Both the position numbers and the translations under genes were made by a program. Of a stretch of DNA of 36,047 nucleotides, positions 1-11,041 are shown one piece after another (positions within the stretch are counted from its first letter, which is position 1; the number at the start of each line of letters is the position of its first letter). This stretch comes from Lingula anatina (taxonomy: Eukaryota > Brachiopoda > Lingulata > Lingulida > Lingulidae). The notes under the pieces are model-generated. The model did not search any database and was not told the DNA's origin. It was given only the letters and a program-made list of their open reading frames with translations. The stretch lies in NCBI RefSeq assembly GCF_001039355.2, contig NW_019773896.1, forward strand, positions 1-36,047, in the 5' to 3' direction.

Positions 1-287
1 GGCAGTCTGTGTCTGTCCAGGTAGACTGCCAGTCCGTGTCTGCCGAGGTAGACTGCCAGTCTGTGTCTGTCCAGATAGGCTGCCCATCTGTTTCTGTCCT
101 GGTAGGCTGCCAGTTTGTGTCTGTCCTGGAAGGCTGGCAGCCTGTGTCTGTCCCGGTAGGCTGCCAGTCTGTGTCTGTCCTGGAAAGCTGGCAGCCTGTG
201 TCTGTCCCGGTATGCTGCCAGTCTGTGTCTGTCCTGGTAGGCTGCCAGTTTGTGTGGGTACACTGCCTCCCTGTGGCTGTGTTGGTG
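1..287. repeat. 27-bp minisatellite array
   Basis: About ten imperfect head-to-tail copies of a 27-bp unit of the type GGCTGCCAGT-CTGTGTCTGT-CCTGGTA run from the window edge to about 287, so the array probably extends to the left. Because 27 is a multiple of three, one plus-strand frame stays open through the array and reads as a 9-residue repeat of the type GCQSVSVLV. That frame then runs into unremarkable sequence and stops at 383. The open frame is a property of the unit length and is not evidence of a gene. Confidence 0.85.
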
Positions 288-757
288 CCCCACCCTCACC
301 CTGATTTTCACCAATCACATTGTTGGCAACAGGAGGGCAAACAACTGAAAAATGTAAAGCATGCAGTTAAATATTCAAAATAATATTCTCACTCATTTAC
401 ATACTTGGTAAGCATATCTTACATTTGCCTGTGGCCGAGGAAAAGGTTCATGGCTGCTATCAAAGAGGATATGCAGGAGGTAGGAGTAGAGGAGGACCCA
501 ATGCAGGACCAGTGTGAGCTGAGGTGTGCTATCTACCCTGAGAAGGGTCTTAGCCAAAGGACAAAGAAGAAGGAGCTTATTTTACATTTGCCTGTAGTAA
601 TTAAATCTGTACAGTAACATATGAAATGCTTTTCTCATTCTCTACCTCCCCCTTCCTCACCTTCTTTAATTTCTTAAAGGCAACCGATTAGACTTTACAA
701 ATATCTTTTGTCCAGTAACAAACTGAATGGGTAATTTGCTTTTCAATATTATGTTCT

Positions 758-806
<49 letters not shown>

Positions 807-2105
807 CTTAATATTAATAATGCAAGGTAGATTGGTCAGCATATTAGATTTGTCAACTATTCATGCCTCTGTACGTATAAATCCTGCTGCTCATCATTCT
901 CAGGTATTAGTTATCAGATGAACATGGTTGCTTAGTTTTTGGTAAACTTAAATTACCAGTCTGTGCAAACTTTGTACTATACTTTGTATTATAACTACAA
1001 GACAAATGTCACTTGATATTGAAATAACAAGGAATGACACCTCTACATACTGCTTTAAACATCAAAACAACTTGCTCTTTAGATTTTGCACTGCAAATTT
1101 CATAACTAGTAATCTTGAACTCAGCACAGTAAATGTTCATCTGTTACAGAAAAATATTTTTGCAGTTCCTGAGATTAAAAGTTATCAGTCCAGCAATCTA
1201 ACTCAGTGGGAGGTCTCGCTAAAGTGCAGTCAATGTAACCAGCTTAATAAAGGTTACCGGAGGAGATCAGCATTGGTCAAATTGTGCCAGAAGTGTGAAG
1301 TCAAGTGGTGTAAGATGCGAAGCTGAGGGATCATTTTTAGCTGGAGGTGAACGGGAGAGAAGACATGGACTCAGAGAAAAAAGCAGTTTTTCAAACAACA
1401 TGGTAAGATAACATTTCTTCTTTACGCATTTTGGGCAGAGAATACTTGTAGAAAGAATAGGCACATAATATGAAAATGTGACATGGAACTTGAAGGTGCA
1501 AAATCGTGCTAAATTTGCAGTCAATTTGTTTTGAAATACATGCTGCATCTACCGCCAGCGCGACAAAAAGTCTAAAGGGGAAGGAATTCCCAGGAGGCTA
1601 TAAATCGTTGTCATGTGCAATTTTGGTATTTATATAATCTGATATGTCCATATCTAAGTATTTTTGGATGTTTTATGGTATGTGCTGCAATTGTAATGAT
1701 GTTTTAGAGTTCTTGAAGGACCTTGTGAAAACCAGGAAATGGTTCGTTTCTAACAACTGAATCGTACAGATCTACAACTGCTGTGCAAAGATGTATCTAT
1801 TTTAAAATATTGTGATGGATTTTTAGATCTTTATATGTCCATCTGACATGAAATTCCGCACATATGATCACACCAATACACCTTTTAAACCGGGGTAGGC
1901 ACTAATCAGTGACAAATGCCAAGACAAAGGTGACATTCTGACAGCCATTTATCTGAGCTAAAAATCACTAGCAAAATAGACTGGCAATCAATTTCCTACT
2001 GAGAGAGATTCCCCACAGATCGATATAGATCATGCAATCCTGCTGGACTGATTACTTTCAAACTGAACACAGCCTAGGGTGTCATTTTGGCATTTAATGC
2101 CACCA
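288..2105. other. Intergenic or intronic stretch, no gene recognised
   Basis: AT-rich sequence with short open frames on both strands, none resembling a known protein. It lies downstream of the secreted-protein exon on the minus strand and is therefore probably its first intron. No convincing second exon, meaning an acceptor followed by an open frame in the required phase, was found. Confidence 0.5.
762..804. repeat. (AT)n microsatellite
   Basis: An uninterrupted run of about 20 AT dinucleotides. Confidence 0.95.
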
Positions 2106-2176
2106 CTATAAGACTGGAACCAAAGTAACTAAAATGCTATCTAGGTTATATGTGTAAACAGGCATTTGGTGATTAC

Positions 2177-2648
2177 CTCCTTCTTTCTGAGACTGTGCTA
2201 TCAAATATAGCATAATGCAGGTTTCCTTCATGTCAACTTTGGGGCAGTATGTGCTGCACACCATTCCATCCTGGGCCAGAACGTCAAACTGTCCCATCAT
2301 TAGTTGATTCGGTATCTTAACCGGGGTATTTTTTATCACCAAGCAGACATCAGGCCATATAGATTTATCTTCATTATTCAACAAATAAAACACAGCCGCC
2401 TCGCTCAAACAACTTGGTGATTTTACATTTGCGCATAAATCACTGGTTGCACTGTTTATAAGCTGCAAACAGGCAGCTTTCGCCAGAGGTCTGGTGGTTG
2501 ATTCGGGGTCTACCACACCGGTACATTTTGAAGACTGTGCTGAAAAGATCTGCGAAAGACATGCTGATTTCGTTTCTTGCAATCCAGTATCTTCTGCTGA
2601 GGAAATCCAAAAGAAAAGCGATAAAACGCAACAGAGAAAACGTGTCAT
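2177..2648 (-). CDS. First coding exon of a secreted or membrane cysteine-rich protein
   Basis: The minus-strand frame opens with ATG at 2648. Residues 1-18 (MTRFLCCVLSLFFWISSA) form a textbook signal peptide, with a likely cut after SSA. The following ~140 residues hold nine cysteines in a mostly helical, polar sequence, including the motif CSTYCP. The frame stays open past 2177, but a good donor (GGAG|gtaatc) falls there, giving a phase-1 exon of 157 codons plus one base. Sequence beyond the donor is AT-rich and non-coding in character. I do not recognise the domain. It could be the ectodomain of a receptor or a small secreted protein, and the odd number of cysteines suggests that more coding sequence follows. 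The later exons would lie at lower coordinates and were not found. A MITE begins about 30 bp upstream of the ATG. Confidence 0.62.
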
Positions 2649-2679
2649 CGTTCAGTTAGTGCTTCCGGGTGTGACTAAG

Positions 2680-2886
2680 TTCCCATTTCCAGAGATTAGA
2701 TCGATCTACTTTAGATCGACCTAACTCCCTGGGGGTTCACGCTAAATAGCTGTCAGCCGAGCGGACACGAAAGTTAATTACACCCTTACAGCTTGTAGTA
2801 GGCGGGACGGACATTTAAGCCGGATTATCTGACAGTAATCTAGTGAGACTCCCCGCGGGGATAGATCGATCTAAAAGCTCTGGGAA
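2680..2886. mobile_element. GATCGATC hairpin MITE, copy 1
   Basis: A near-palindromic element of about 207 bp. Its arms carry TTCCC near the left end, AGATCGATCT at both sides, and GGGAA at the right end. Inner blocks (CTAACTCCCTGGGGG, GACATTTAAGCCGG, TCTAGTGAGACTCCCC) recur in the copies at 7250, 12071, 19744 and 31431. It has no coding capacity. It lies just upstream of the ATG at 2648, in the position of the promoter or 5' UTR of that minus-strand gene. Confidence 0.8.
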
Positions 2887-2896
2887 TACAGCCTTA

Positions 2897-3340
2897 GGCG
2901 CAATACACTGCAATACAACGCAACACAGCGCAATACACATGATAACACAAGTCCAGTTGCAAGTAAACACAGGAAAGGGTAATCTCAAATAAAATAGGGT
3001 GATATAAAAGCAAAATATATAGTAGGCCTACATAGTAATTAATATTGATGATACAACTTGACAATTTTTTCATTGTTTGGTCAGCTGCCATGGCGGCGAG
3101 TAGCTCTTCTTGGCCAGTAATATATCCAAGAAGAGCCACTCGCCAACATGCTGCCAACTGGACAATATAAATGTCTTGCTGATTTGTTAAGTTATATCAA
3201 CGATATTACTTACATAGTAATATAGGTTGTTTTTATATCACCCTACTTTGCTGGGAATGGTCATTTCTTTTGTGTAATTGCAACTGGATTTGATTTTTGT
3301 ATTGCACTGTGTTGCGCAGTATTGCGGTGTATTGCGCAAT
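2897..3340. mobile_element. 444-bp foldback (inverted-repeat) element
   Basis: The two halves are imperfect reverse complements. The left end is GCGCAATACACTGCAATAC and the right end is GTATTGCGGTGTATTGCGC. Internal blocks also mirror each other: GTCCAGTTGCA with TGCAACTGGA, and GGGTGATATAAAA with TTTTATATCACCC. The turn of the hairpin is near 3120, where CTCTTCTTGG faces CCAAGAAGAG across a short spacer. It has no transposase and is a non-autonomous foldback/MITE. It starts about 10 bp after MITE copy 1. Confidence 0.8.
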
Positions 3341-4049
3341 TCAGTCACACCGAGTGCTTCCCGCAGGTAACTCTTGAATTTGACCGATAGATGGTGGGAC
3401 GGTCATAAAAGTATGGCCAAGATGTCAATGTTATTGCATTCAGTGAATAGTGGAGTGTCAGTCTTCAGTACGGCGCATGCTCAAACTACACGAAAATGGA
3501 TGCTTGACGGAATATACAAGTTTGGTCAAATACAACGACCGAAAAGTGTAAATCTGCACAAACTTAAAAAATAACCTACACGGATTCTTCTTTAACGTTA
3601 ATAGCGCCATCTTTACTCTCATTGCAGAACTGTACGTACCTGTTGGACCGTCAGGTAGTCTCCGTGCACATAGTGTGTTACAGTGGTTGCATAATTTCCG
3701 TTATGCCACAAAAAATGTATATATATATTTTAAGTTGTTGCTTAGGAGTGGGGATTACTTTATATCAAGTAGTCGCTATTTAGATTAAACTAGTAGCACT
3801 TGGTGAAGGGAATGACAAAGTTTTTGCTACAAAAGGTTTATATGCTTCATTGTTAGATTGCAGCTCTTTACCACATCGCGGCTTTACTGGACGTAAAAAT
3901 TGTTGTTTTAACTTTTTAATAAATTAATTGACTGGTGCATTAACCAATTAATTATGGTGAGAACTTTGCACATTAATTAGTTGCATAAATAATCATTAAT
4001 GTTGAGAAAAATTGATTAAGTCATTGAGATATAATAAACATTAATGAAA

Positions 4050-4105
4050 AATGAGCTGCCTTAGCGGCCGGAGGTCTGCGCTGTCTGGGTGTTTTTCTCG
4101 TTATC
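4050..4105 (+). repeat. Dispersed repeat, copy 1 of a direct pair
   Basis: The block ATGAGCTGCCTTAGCGG followed by GGAGGTCTGCGCTGTCTG and a T-rich end recurs at 4602-4655 with moderate divergence. Each copy is preceded by AATAATGA-type sequence and by a TTAATTAA-rich tract within about 150 bp. It is probably the end of a transposon or SINE common in invertebrate genomes. The family was not identified. Confidence 0.6.
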
Positions 4106-4601
4106 TATATTTTGATCAGGACTGCAAAGAGAGAACAGTAATATGCTTACGTAAATCTATGCCAGTTTCCCCGTTATCCCCACCCACCCTCCGTACTTTT
4201 TCTGAATGGTTAGCCCCTACCCTCAACCCCGGGCCCTTAAAATTTGCATCCTTCGAATGCTGTACAGACCATTCCTCGTTACATTAATTTATACATAAGT
4301 TAATTTTATGTAAATGATATCTCATTATTATAAAATCGGTGAAAAAATGTCGTGGAGATTTTTTTGCGTTTTTTCTCTCTTTCTTTCTTTCATTTAAACA
4401 AAAGATTTTACATTGATCAATTGTGGTAGTTCTACTGCACAATGGCAATGGATGTGCTCTCAACTACCACAAACAGTAAAAAGTCTGAATATCCTGCATC
4501 ATAACTACATTTCAGGTTATGTTATTATTGAGTTAATTAATTAATTAATTATTAGATTGGTTGTTCGATTTAATAATTAACTAATTTTTAAATAATAATG
4601 A

Positions 4602-4655
4602 GAAATGAGCTGCCTTGGCGGAGGTTTTCGCTGTTTGAGTGCTTCTGTAGTTAAC
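4602..4655 (+). repeat. Dispersed repeat, copy 2 of a direct pair
   Basis: It matches 4050-4105: AAATGAGCTGCCTTGGCGG, GAGGTTTTCGCTGT, GAGTGCTTCT. The same orientation about 550 bp apart is compatible with two insertions, or with direct terminal repeats around 4105-4602. The intervening sequence shows no coding. Confidence 0.6.
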
Positions 4656-4850
4656 CAAGTTGTAAAACACACCATCTCTTTCTTTCAGAAATAGGCCATA
4701 CGCTTCCAAGTCTCACATTACTGACATAAAAACACTGTTGTTTTAGCCAGGAAATTAACTGAATCTCAATATATCTCGTTATCTACTTTAAATATATTTA
4801 AATTCATTTGCAACGACAAAGAAAAAAAAACGTAAAGTGTGTTGTTGCCA

Positions 4851-4851
4851 N

Positions 4852-4880
<29 letters not shown>
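4851..4880. other. Unresolved base and T homopolymer
   Basis: One N is followed by about 29 T residues. This marks a sequencing or assembly uncertainty, so the local length is unreliable. Confidence 0.9.
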
Positions 4881-4882
<2 letters not shown>

Positions 4883-5586
4883 ATGAATACAGTTTATAAA
4901 AGTGATGTGGCATACCATATTTTCCTCTTTTTTGTACCCATCCCAAGTGGGCTAATACTAGCAAGTCACTTGTTTTCCTTATAATAAACAATTTTCAACT
5001 ATTGTTAAATACAAAGTTACATAATAATGCTGTACTAACATAAATACGTTCATGTCCTCTGGTGTTTTGCTAACCTTGTGTCTTTAAATGGAGCTATTCA
5101 AACTGCTTTTAGGATTAAACAATGGACCAAGCATTGCATCCCCAAGAACCCTTCTATAGTCTAGGCATGATTTTCTTTTACAAAATGAAACTTCTGCTTT
5201 CATTGGCTAATAGTTTACACTGAAACAATTTTTATTATTTTATATAATTCTCTCATTAAGTAGGTGGTTGTTGGTAGAGATTGCCTGATCTTTCTTGGGA
5301 ACAAAAGGGCCACGTTAATTAAATATGATTCATCACGTAAAGCTGTAGTAAATTGACTAACTTACTTTTTGGATACGCTGCCTCTCTTTGAAGATCTTGT
5401 ATTTTCAAAAGTATATGTATTTGGCTAGATTTATTTATTGTGCCATTATCGCAGTTTTTGCATTAGTGATATGAATTGCCCAATATGTTTTGTACTTTGG
5501 TCTATTTGCTGCATTAGATTCTCTATATGTTTTTCATATTGGAGGCATTGCGACAGGAAGTGGACTTTGTTCTCCATTCTCTGTCT

Positions 5587-5665
5587 AATAATAATAATAA
5601 TAATAATAATAAGATTCTTATATGGCGTCTTACATTCTATCTCAAGGCGCCTTACAATAATGGCT
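5587..5665 (+). repeat. (AAT)n followed by a conserved-looking repeat tail
   Basis: A run of AAT trinucleotides (5587-5612) is followed by AAGATTCTTATATGGCG and CTCAAGGCGCCTTACAA. The layout, with a trinucleotide tract joined to a TATATGGCG/AAGGCGCCTTACAA module, recalls short interspersed repeats frequent in marine invertebrate genomes. The family is not certain. Confidence 0.5.
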
Positions 5666-7249
5666 AATATACTAAAATCATTAACATGACTACAATATTT
5701 TAATATAAAACACTCACTGGAAACCATTCAAATTTACACTGCGAAAAATATTTATTTAAAATATATTTATTAAAAAAAAAGAAAAAATCTAAGAGATATA
5801 GACAGAATTACACACTCTACACATTCTTTTTTCGGACAGTAGAGGATTGGGTTAATGACGTCTACCTCTCTGTATTTCTAAATCATGGGGTTCTAATTCT
5901 CAATTTTGCAAGGTTCTTAGGTTTGGCATTTATTTTGGTGGGGGAGCATCTTCATATTATTCTGCTTCACAAGATGATTTTTATAGTTTATACAGGTATG
6001 CTCCCAGTAGTCCATTTTCTCTGTCTTGTTCCTTAAAATAGCAATTTGTACAGTGATCAAAAGCTTTACCGTTTTTTTTATGTGTACTTGCAACCACCCG
6101 TGTGAATTGTCATTGTGCAAATCACATATATAGCAATAGCTTTGGCTGGCATATTCCTTAGCCATGCTCCAAACGCACGCAATGTTTTTTCATCGGAGGA
6201 AAGAGTGATGGACATAAACACACTGCAAGAAGACTACACGTAAGTCCTTCAGTAATACATAAGATCAATTAGCTAGTAAAGATAACAGAGAATAAGCCAA
6301 CAGACCGAGCTCAGGTCACTTTTGTGCCACAACTCCAGTTCAAGGCCATTTTCCTTATTTGTCAATCATAAGCAATCTTGCTGCCACTGCCCAAATGATC
6401 CCACCAGAAGGACCAATCACACTACCATTAATGACCAAACCGTTTGAGGAAGTGAATACACTGTCACAAGTCCATGCAGTGCTACCAGTCCTCCTGGCAA
6501 GAAACAAAACAGTTTTTAGGGCGTTGGCAACCAGTCACAGGCGCTGAACACGTCACTAGTTGTCTTGACTGAGTTTAAATATACAACCCAGAAAAGTGAA
6601 GGCAGAACTCGTATGTGCATGCAAGTCAAGATATAAACGTGGCCTTTAAAGAGCGCATAAATGTGGTGGTGACAGAGATGGGCTTTCACTTCACCAAAAC
6701 ACTTATCTTTACATAATTCATGGTAATCGGTTTGGATTATACTTCATGAATGCAATCCTGATACAGCTGGTAGTGCCATTGTATTTCACACCTGTCAGTC
6801 ACTCAGAAGATACATGAGATAAGAAGCCTAACTGCAGGTAATTGGTAAGCTAACTGTCTAAAGGCGGTGCAGGTGCTTTTCATAAATTGAACTTGTTATC
6901 AGCGTTTATCAGCGTTTGTTTGATTCCAGATGGGGAATAGCAACACAGGTGCCATAAAAGCATTTCTCCGTATGTCCTGGAGCTATTCTACGAGGTGACA
7001 AAGCACGTCCTCACCTACATGAATTTTCAAAGACTTCAGCATGGAAACGTCCAAGGAATGGACTCGTTTGCCTGTTCGTCTGATATGCAACCTTATGACA
7101 TGGGGCCACATAGTTCTACGATTTCAGTGAAATCGCCCAACAAGATCTCAATCAGTTCGCTCAATGACCAATTCAAGAAGGGAATTTCATATCACGGCAG
7201 TTGCTCCAGAAATTCACTACTTCTACTTTGAGTAGTTAATAAGAGACAA
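5666..7249. other. No gene recognised
   Basis: AT-rich sequence with only short, unrecognisable open frames on both strands (for example 6359-6547 and 6995-7231). No splice-flanked exon or transposon end was identified. Confidence 0.45.
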
Positions 7250-7454
7250 TTCCCAGAGACTATCGTACTACACTTTGTATCTCCGAGGGGATTCTCGCTT
7301 AATTTCAATGAGTTGTCAGTCACGCCTGCTGATGCTGATAGGGGTAATTAACTATCGTTAAACAGCTTTGGTGGGCGTCCCAGATGTCTAAGCCATTTAG
7401 CGGGAGACCCCGTGGAGATGTGCCGATCCTTTTAGATCAATCTAGGGATCGGAA
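7250..7454. mobile_element. GATCGATC hairpin MITE, copy 2 (diverged)
   Basis: The left end is TTCCCAGAGACTATCGTAC and the right end is GATCAATCTAGGGATCGGAA. The middle contains GGGGTAATTAACTATCGTTA and GTCAGTCACGCCTG, as in copy 4. The arms are inverted (CGAGGGGATTCTCGC against GCGGGAGACCCCGTGG) but more decayed than in copies 1 and 4. Confidence 0.75.
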
Positions 7455-10400
7455 CCCAGTCTAAAATATGCAAACCATCTGTTCTGTTCAAAGTTCATCA
7501 AAAGTAATTCAACGAAAACGGAGGGCCTCTAGTTTTGTGTTATCATCCTTTACGACCCTTCTAACCGATATGACCTCAAAAGGTTTCTGATCGTGCTACT
7601 TAAGACCAATTTGCTTATTTAAGTGATATGATGTTATTTTTCTAGGTTTACAACTGCGTTTTGGGTCGAGTGAAAAAAACTGAAATAGGGATGATAATGA
7701 CGTGGAAATTACTGAAAATAAAACTTTAACACAACAGAGCACACAGTATCCTTAAATTAACAACTTTGGCAACCTCTTACTGCAGATACCAACACATAGT
7801 ACTAAATACCAAGCCATACCACACTCGGTAAATCCATCGCTATTAAAAAGTTAACGATAAGCGAGAAAGTGCCCGATCTCTTGGACGCTTACCTTTTTGG
7901 TATACGACTATCCCCAAAATGAGGCACAAAAAACTTGCAAGTAAAATCACAGTTACCACAAGTGGGTCAATGAAAGAGCCTGTAATGAAAAACAACATAT
8001 CTTACTCATCACTGACGCAGATAACAGCTGCAAAGTCTAGAAATTAATTGATTGATGCTTTTAAAAAGCATAATTTATTTTTATTGATTGCTATTTATAG
8101 ATAAACATTCTTGCTGTAGAGCAACTGGCACGTATTATGTAGAATTATATTAAAAGAGAATTCTAATAAATCTTAGTTCTGTTTTAGAAAATGGCACTGC
8201 ATTTTGAAGAAAAAGCTTTAAAAGAGCACTCTAAATCTCGTCTACGGATACTTAGGCGCCACTGTCCCCATAAAAGCATGACATTATTACGTTTCTAACG
8301 AACTGACAAATAAAAAAAGAGTCATTGTATCAGTTTAGACTTGTAAAAAGATCATGATATTATTTCAGTGTTATATTTGGAGAGAAGAACAATGTGGAAA
8401 TTTTGTAATAGTAATAAATAAAATAATGTTGCCAAAACATTACCTGCTGCACTGTTTGATTCCGGTAAATTTAGGCACGGGAAAGACGTGTCAGGCAACA
8501 GTTCAGAGTATGAGTAGTGTTCATCCCTGCATATATATAATAAATAATCAAGAATCATTTTCAATTTTATAACCTGAAACGCACCCCGATTACGAATATA
8601 ACCTTTTTCTAAAAAAAAAAAGAAAGGATCCTGCACATCTATATAGAAAAAATATTGTGTTTTACAACAATTTAAATTTAAATCTTTATTTTCGACTTTT
8701 ATCCTTCAAACCAACGATCCTCATCAGTCAACTTTTACGTTACCCTGAAATACAGGCACCACATATTGAGTCACTTGTGGAATTGCAAGCCACTTTGGTT
8801 TCTCTGTACAAGGCTGCACAGTTGGTGCAATTTCGCCATGCGAATTCATAGATATTGAAGTATCGTTCCAACTCGCACACCTGTTTATCAAACAGAAATT
8901 GTCTTAGAATCGAATGATTTAAACCAATAACCATAGACGAACAATCATATTAAAGAGTTAAACACTGTGTGATACATATAAGCGACATTTGGTACTGGTA
9001 CTGGAGTATTCTATTCTATCAACATGGGTCAAGAAATATGAGTGTTACAGCAAGCTTAAGACCAGACCCCCAATAAAGCTTTTTCTGCAATAGGTATTTG
9101 GTTTTTGCTATTCATGGGCCAAAGATTGCTAAAAAGTCAATCGTCGTCGTTAAGCTCAAAGACAAAGAGTAACAGGCTCATTAATACATAAGTAAGACAT
9201 AAATTATTTTAAAGTAAATCTTACCGTAAGACCCAGCCGCGTTATAAGGCAACAAATGACTATCCTACCAGCATTCCCCATTGGCGCCCTAATATAAAAG
9301 AGAAGTAACACTTCTTTTTAGAACAAGCTACAGCCAGATGGTTAAAACAGCTCATATTACAGCATATTAGAGCACAATTTAGCAAAAGGCATATAAAAGG
9401 CTCTTCTTCTTAGTTATGTGTATCTCAACAACGGGTTCTTCTGACAAGCAACGTGCCAAGAACTCGGCGATTTGATTGCAGTAAGCCAAAATTCTCGCTT
9501 CCGGCATTTCACTAATATGCTGATAAGTTAATAAATCATGGAAAGTCAAAACGTTGGTAATAATAAATAACCTAATTGCTCTTTATAATGCTGCTGTTTA
9601 GTAGAGCTTAAAAGGATCGCACATTGAAAACATAAAACGTGCGTTTGACCTTTTTATGTGCAACAAAATAATAATTTATCAAATTTCAACAAAACTTGTC
9701 CTTTTCAAAACAACACTTTACAAAACGCCAAGAAACAGATTGCTTCCTCACTTAAAGTGTAACACTTACTGTAAAAGTGTTATCAATACCAGGACAGTAA
9801 AAGGAAATATCTATTTTGAGGTAGGGATCTATCTTTTAAGCGTAATCAACGAATGAAAGCGACCAGCACTGGGAAGACGGGTTTTGTATTAGAGACTGAA
9901 ATAAATATTGTATGAGGGCAATGGCATCGTCAAATTGAGAAATTCTAGAACAAACACTATATCCTCAAGAATCTTAGCTCTCTTAATTTTTAGCTGTAAT
10001 GATTGCAGATTAGTTGGAATATTGGATCTTTCTTTGTCACTGCGATAGAACTCACGTCCATCATCAAAACACACGGATAGAGGGGGATATTACATATATT
10101 TCTAGATCCACATGTTTGATTTATTTCTGACCGTTCTAAATACATGTGGTATTAATTTCTTTAAAGGTTGACAAATAGTTCTATTTGGCAAAAAAAAAAA
10201 TCCCATTATTGAAAAAAAAAACTGAAACAAGTGAGAGTCAATAACATAATGCCACAACCATATGTACAGTAATACATGGGTTCTGGTTTTATAAAAAAGC
10301 AATATTTGTTTCCGATTAGTGCAAGACATGTGGTGAGAAATGTGAAGTTCTGATATAGTGGAATGAGTTATAGTGCAGTAGAAAGACTCAACAGCACCAT

Positions 10401-10609
10401 AAACTGCAAATCACATGAAATTATTTTCCACACTTATTGTGGGGCATGTGGCGGGTACGTATTAACCAAACTGATAGACTTTAGATCGAGTGACGGTGTG
10501 TCAGGAATGGAAGTCCGCTAGGAACCGTAGCCCGTTCCCCATTACTTTGTGCAGGTGACATTCGTCCATTATACTAACCCCATACTTTGACTAATCTTAA
10601 CCTGTACTT
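7455..10609. other. Long AT-rich stretch without recognisable genes
   Basis: No exon, transposase motif or tandem array stands out. Open frames of 60-94 codons at 8352-8636 (minus), 8657-8851, 9656-9856 and 9889-10329 (minus) are low-complexity or have ordinary composition, and lack splice-site or protein support. Confidence 0.45.
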
Positions 10610-11041
10610 ATAAGGGCAGAAACCACGAATGTGGTTCAGTGAGAGAAAATTAGTGCTTTTTTCCATTTCCTGGCATTTCTTGTGTGTTGCTAGGGTTAAT
10701 TTCGGTATCAACTAGCAGGCTAGGGTGTAAACTACTACCAGTTTTTTTTTCAGGACCAGGCACAGGTGCGGTGCAGTCGGGAGACCTGTGGCGGAGGGGG
10801 CTACTGACTGTGAGTGGTGTAGTGGTTTGTTTACAAACAGAAGGGTGCACATGTTCAAGTAATGCCGGTCAGAAATAATATCTGGTGACAGTATATTTTT
10901 GTGCCATTGAGAGTTATGTCAGTGTGTCTGCAATCCATGGGGATGGGAAAAGTTTCACCCAGTAATTTTGTTCATGCAGTTTTGCAGGCATTTCTTAGTA
11001 TGGTCGTCAATGGGAAATTATTTGGTGGTTTCTGCCCATAA
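10610..11041. mobile_element. Non-autonomous TIR element with ATAA target duplication
   Basis: 16-bp terminal inverted repeats match at 15 of 16 bases: GGGCAGAAACCACGAA at 10614-10629, and the reverse complement of GGGCAGAAACCACCAA at 11022-11037. Both ends are flanked directly by ATAA (10610-10613 and 11038-11041), a 4-bp target-site duplication. The 424-bp body has short open frames with no transposase similarity, so it moved in trans if at all. A 4-bp A/T-rich target is compatible with Kolobok or piggyBac-like elements, but their usual target is TTAA, so the superfamily is open. Confidence 0.68.

Larger units (their letters stand above)
3341..5586. other. AT-rich stretch with a repeat pair, no gene
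   Basis: No coding exon is recognisable. The stretch contains TTAATTAAT-rich tracts (3920-4010 and 4530-4590), a direct repeat pair, and an N followed by a T tract. Short open frames at 3374 and 4051 show no protein similarity; the second overlaps the repeat. Confidence 0.5.

Noticed and set aside
9-383. 124-codon plus-strand open frame over the minisatellite
   Set aside because: A 27-bp unit keeps any frame open; there is no start context, homology or splice evidence.
1006-1326. 106-codon frame with a Cys-rich end (KCSQCNQ...CQKCEVKWC)
   Set aside because: The spacing suggested a zinc ribbon, but there is no recognisable fold, no splice sites in frame, and AT-rich codon use.
2894-3157. 87-codon minus-strand frame
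   Set aside because: It lies wholly inside the foldback element and follows its repeat motifs.
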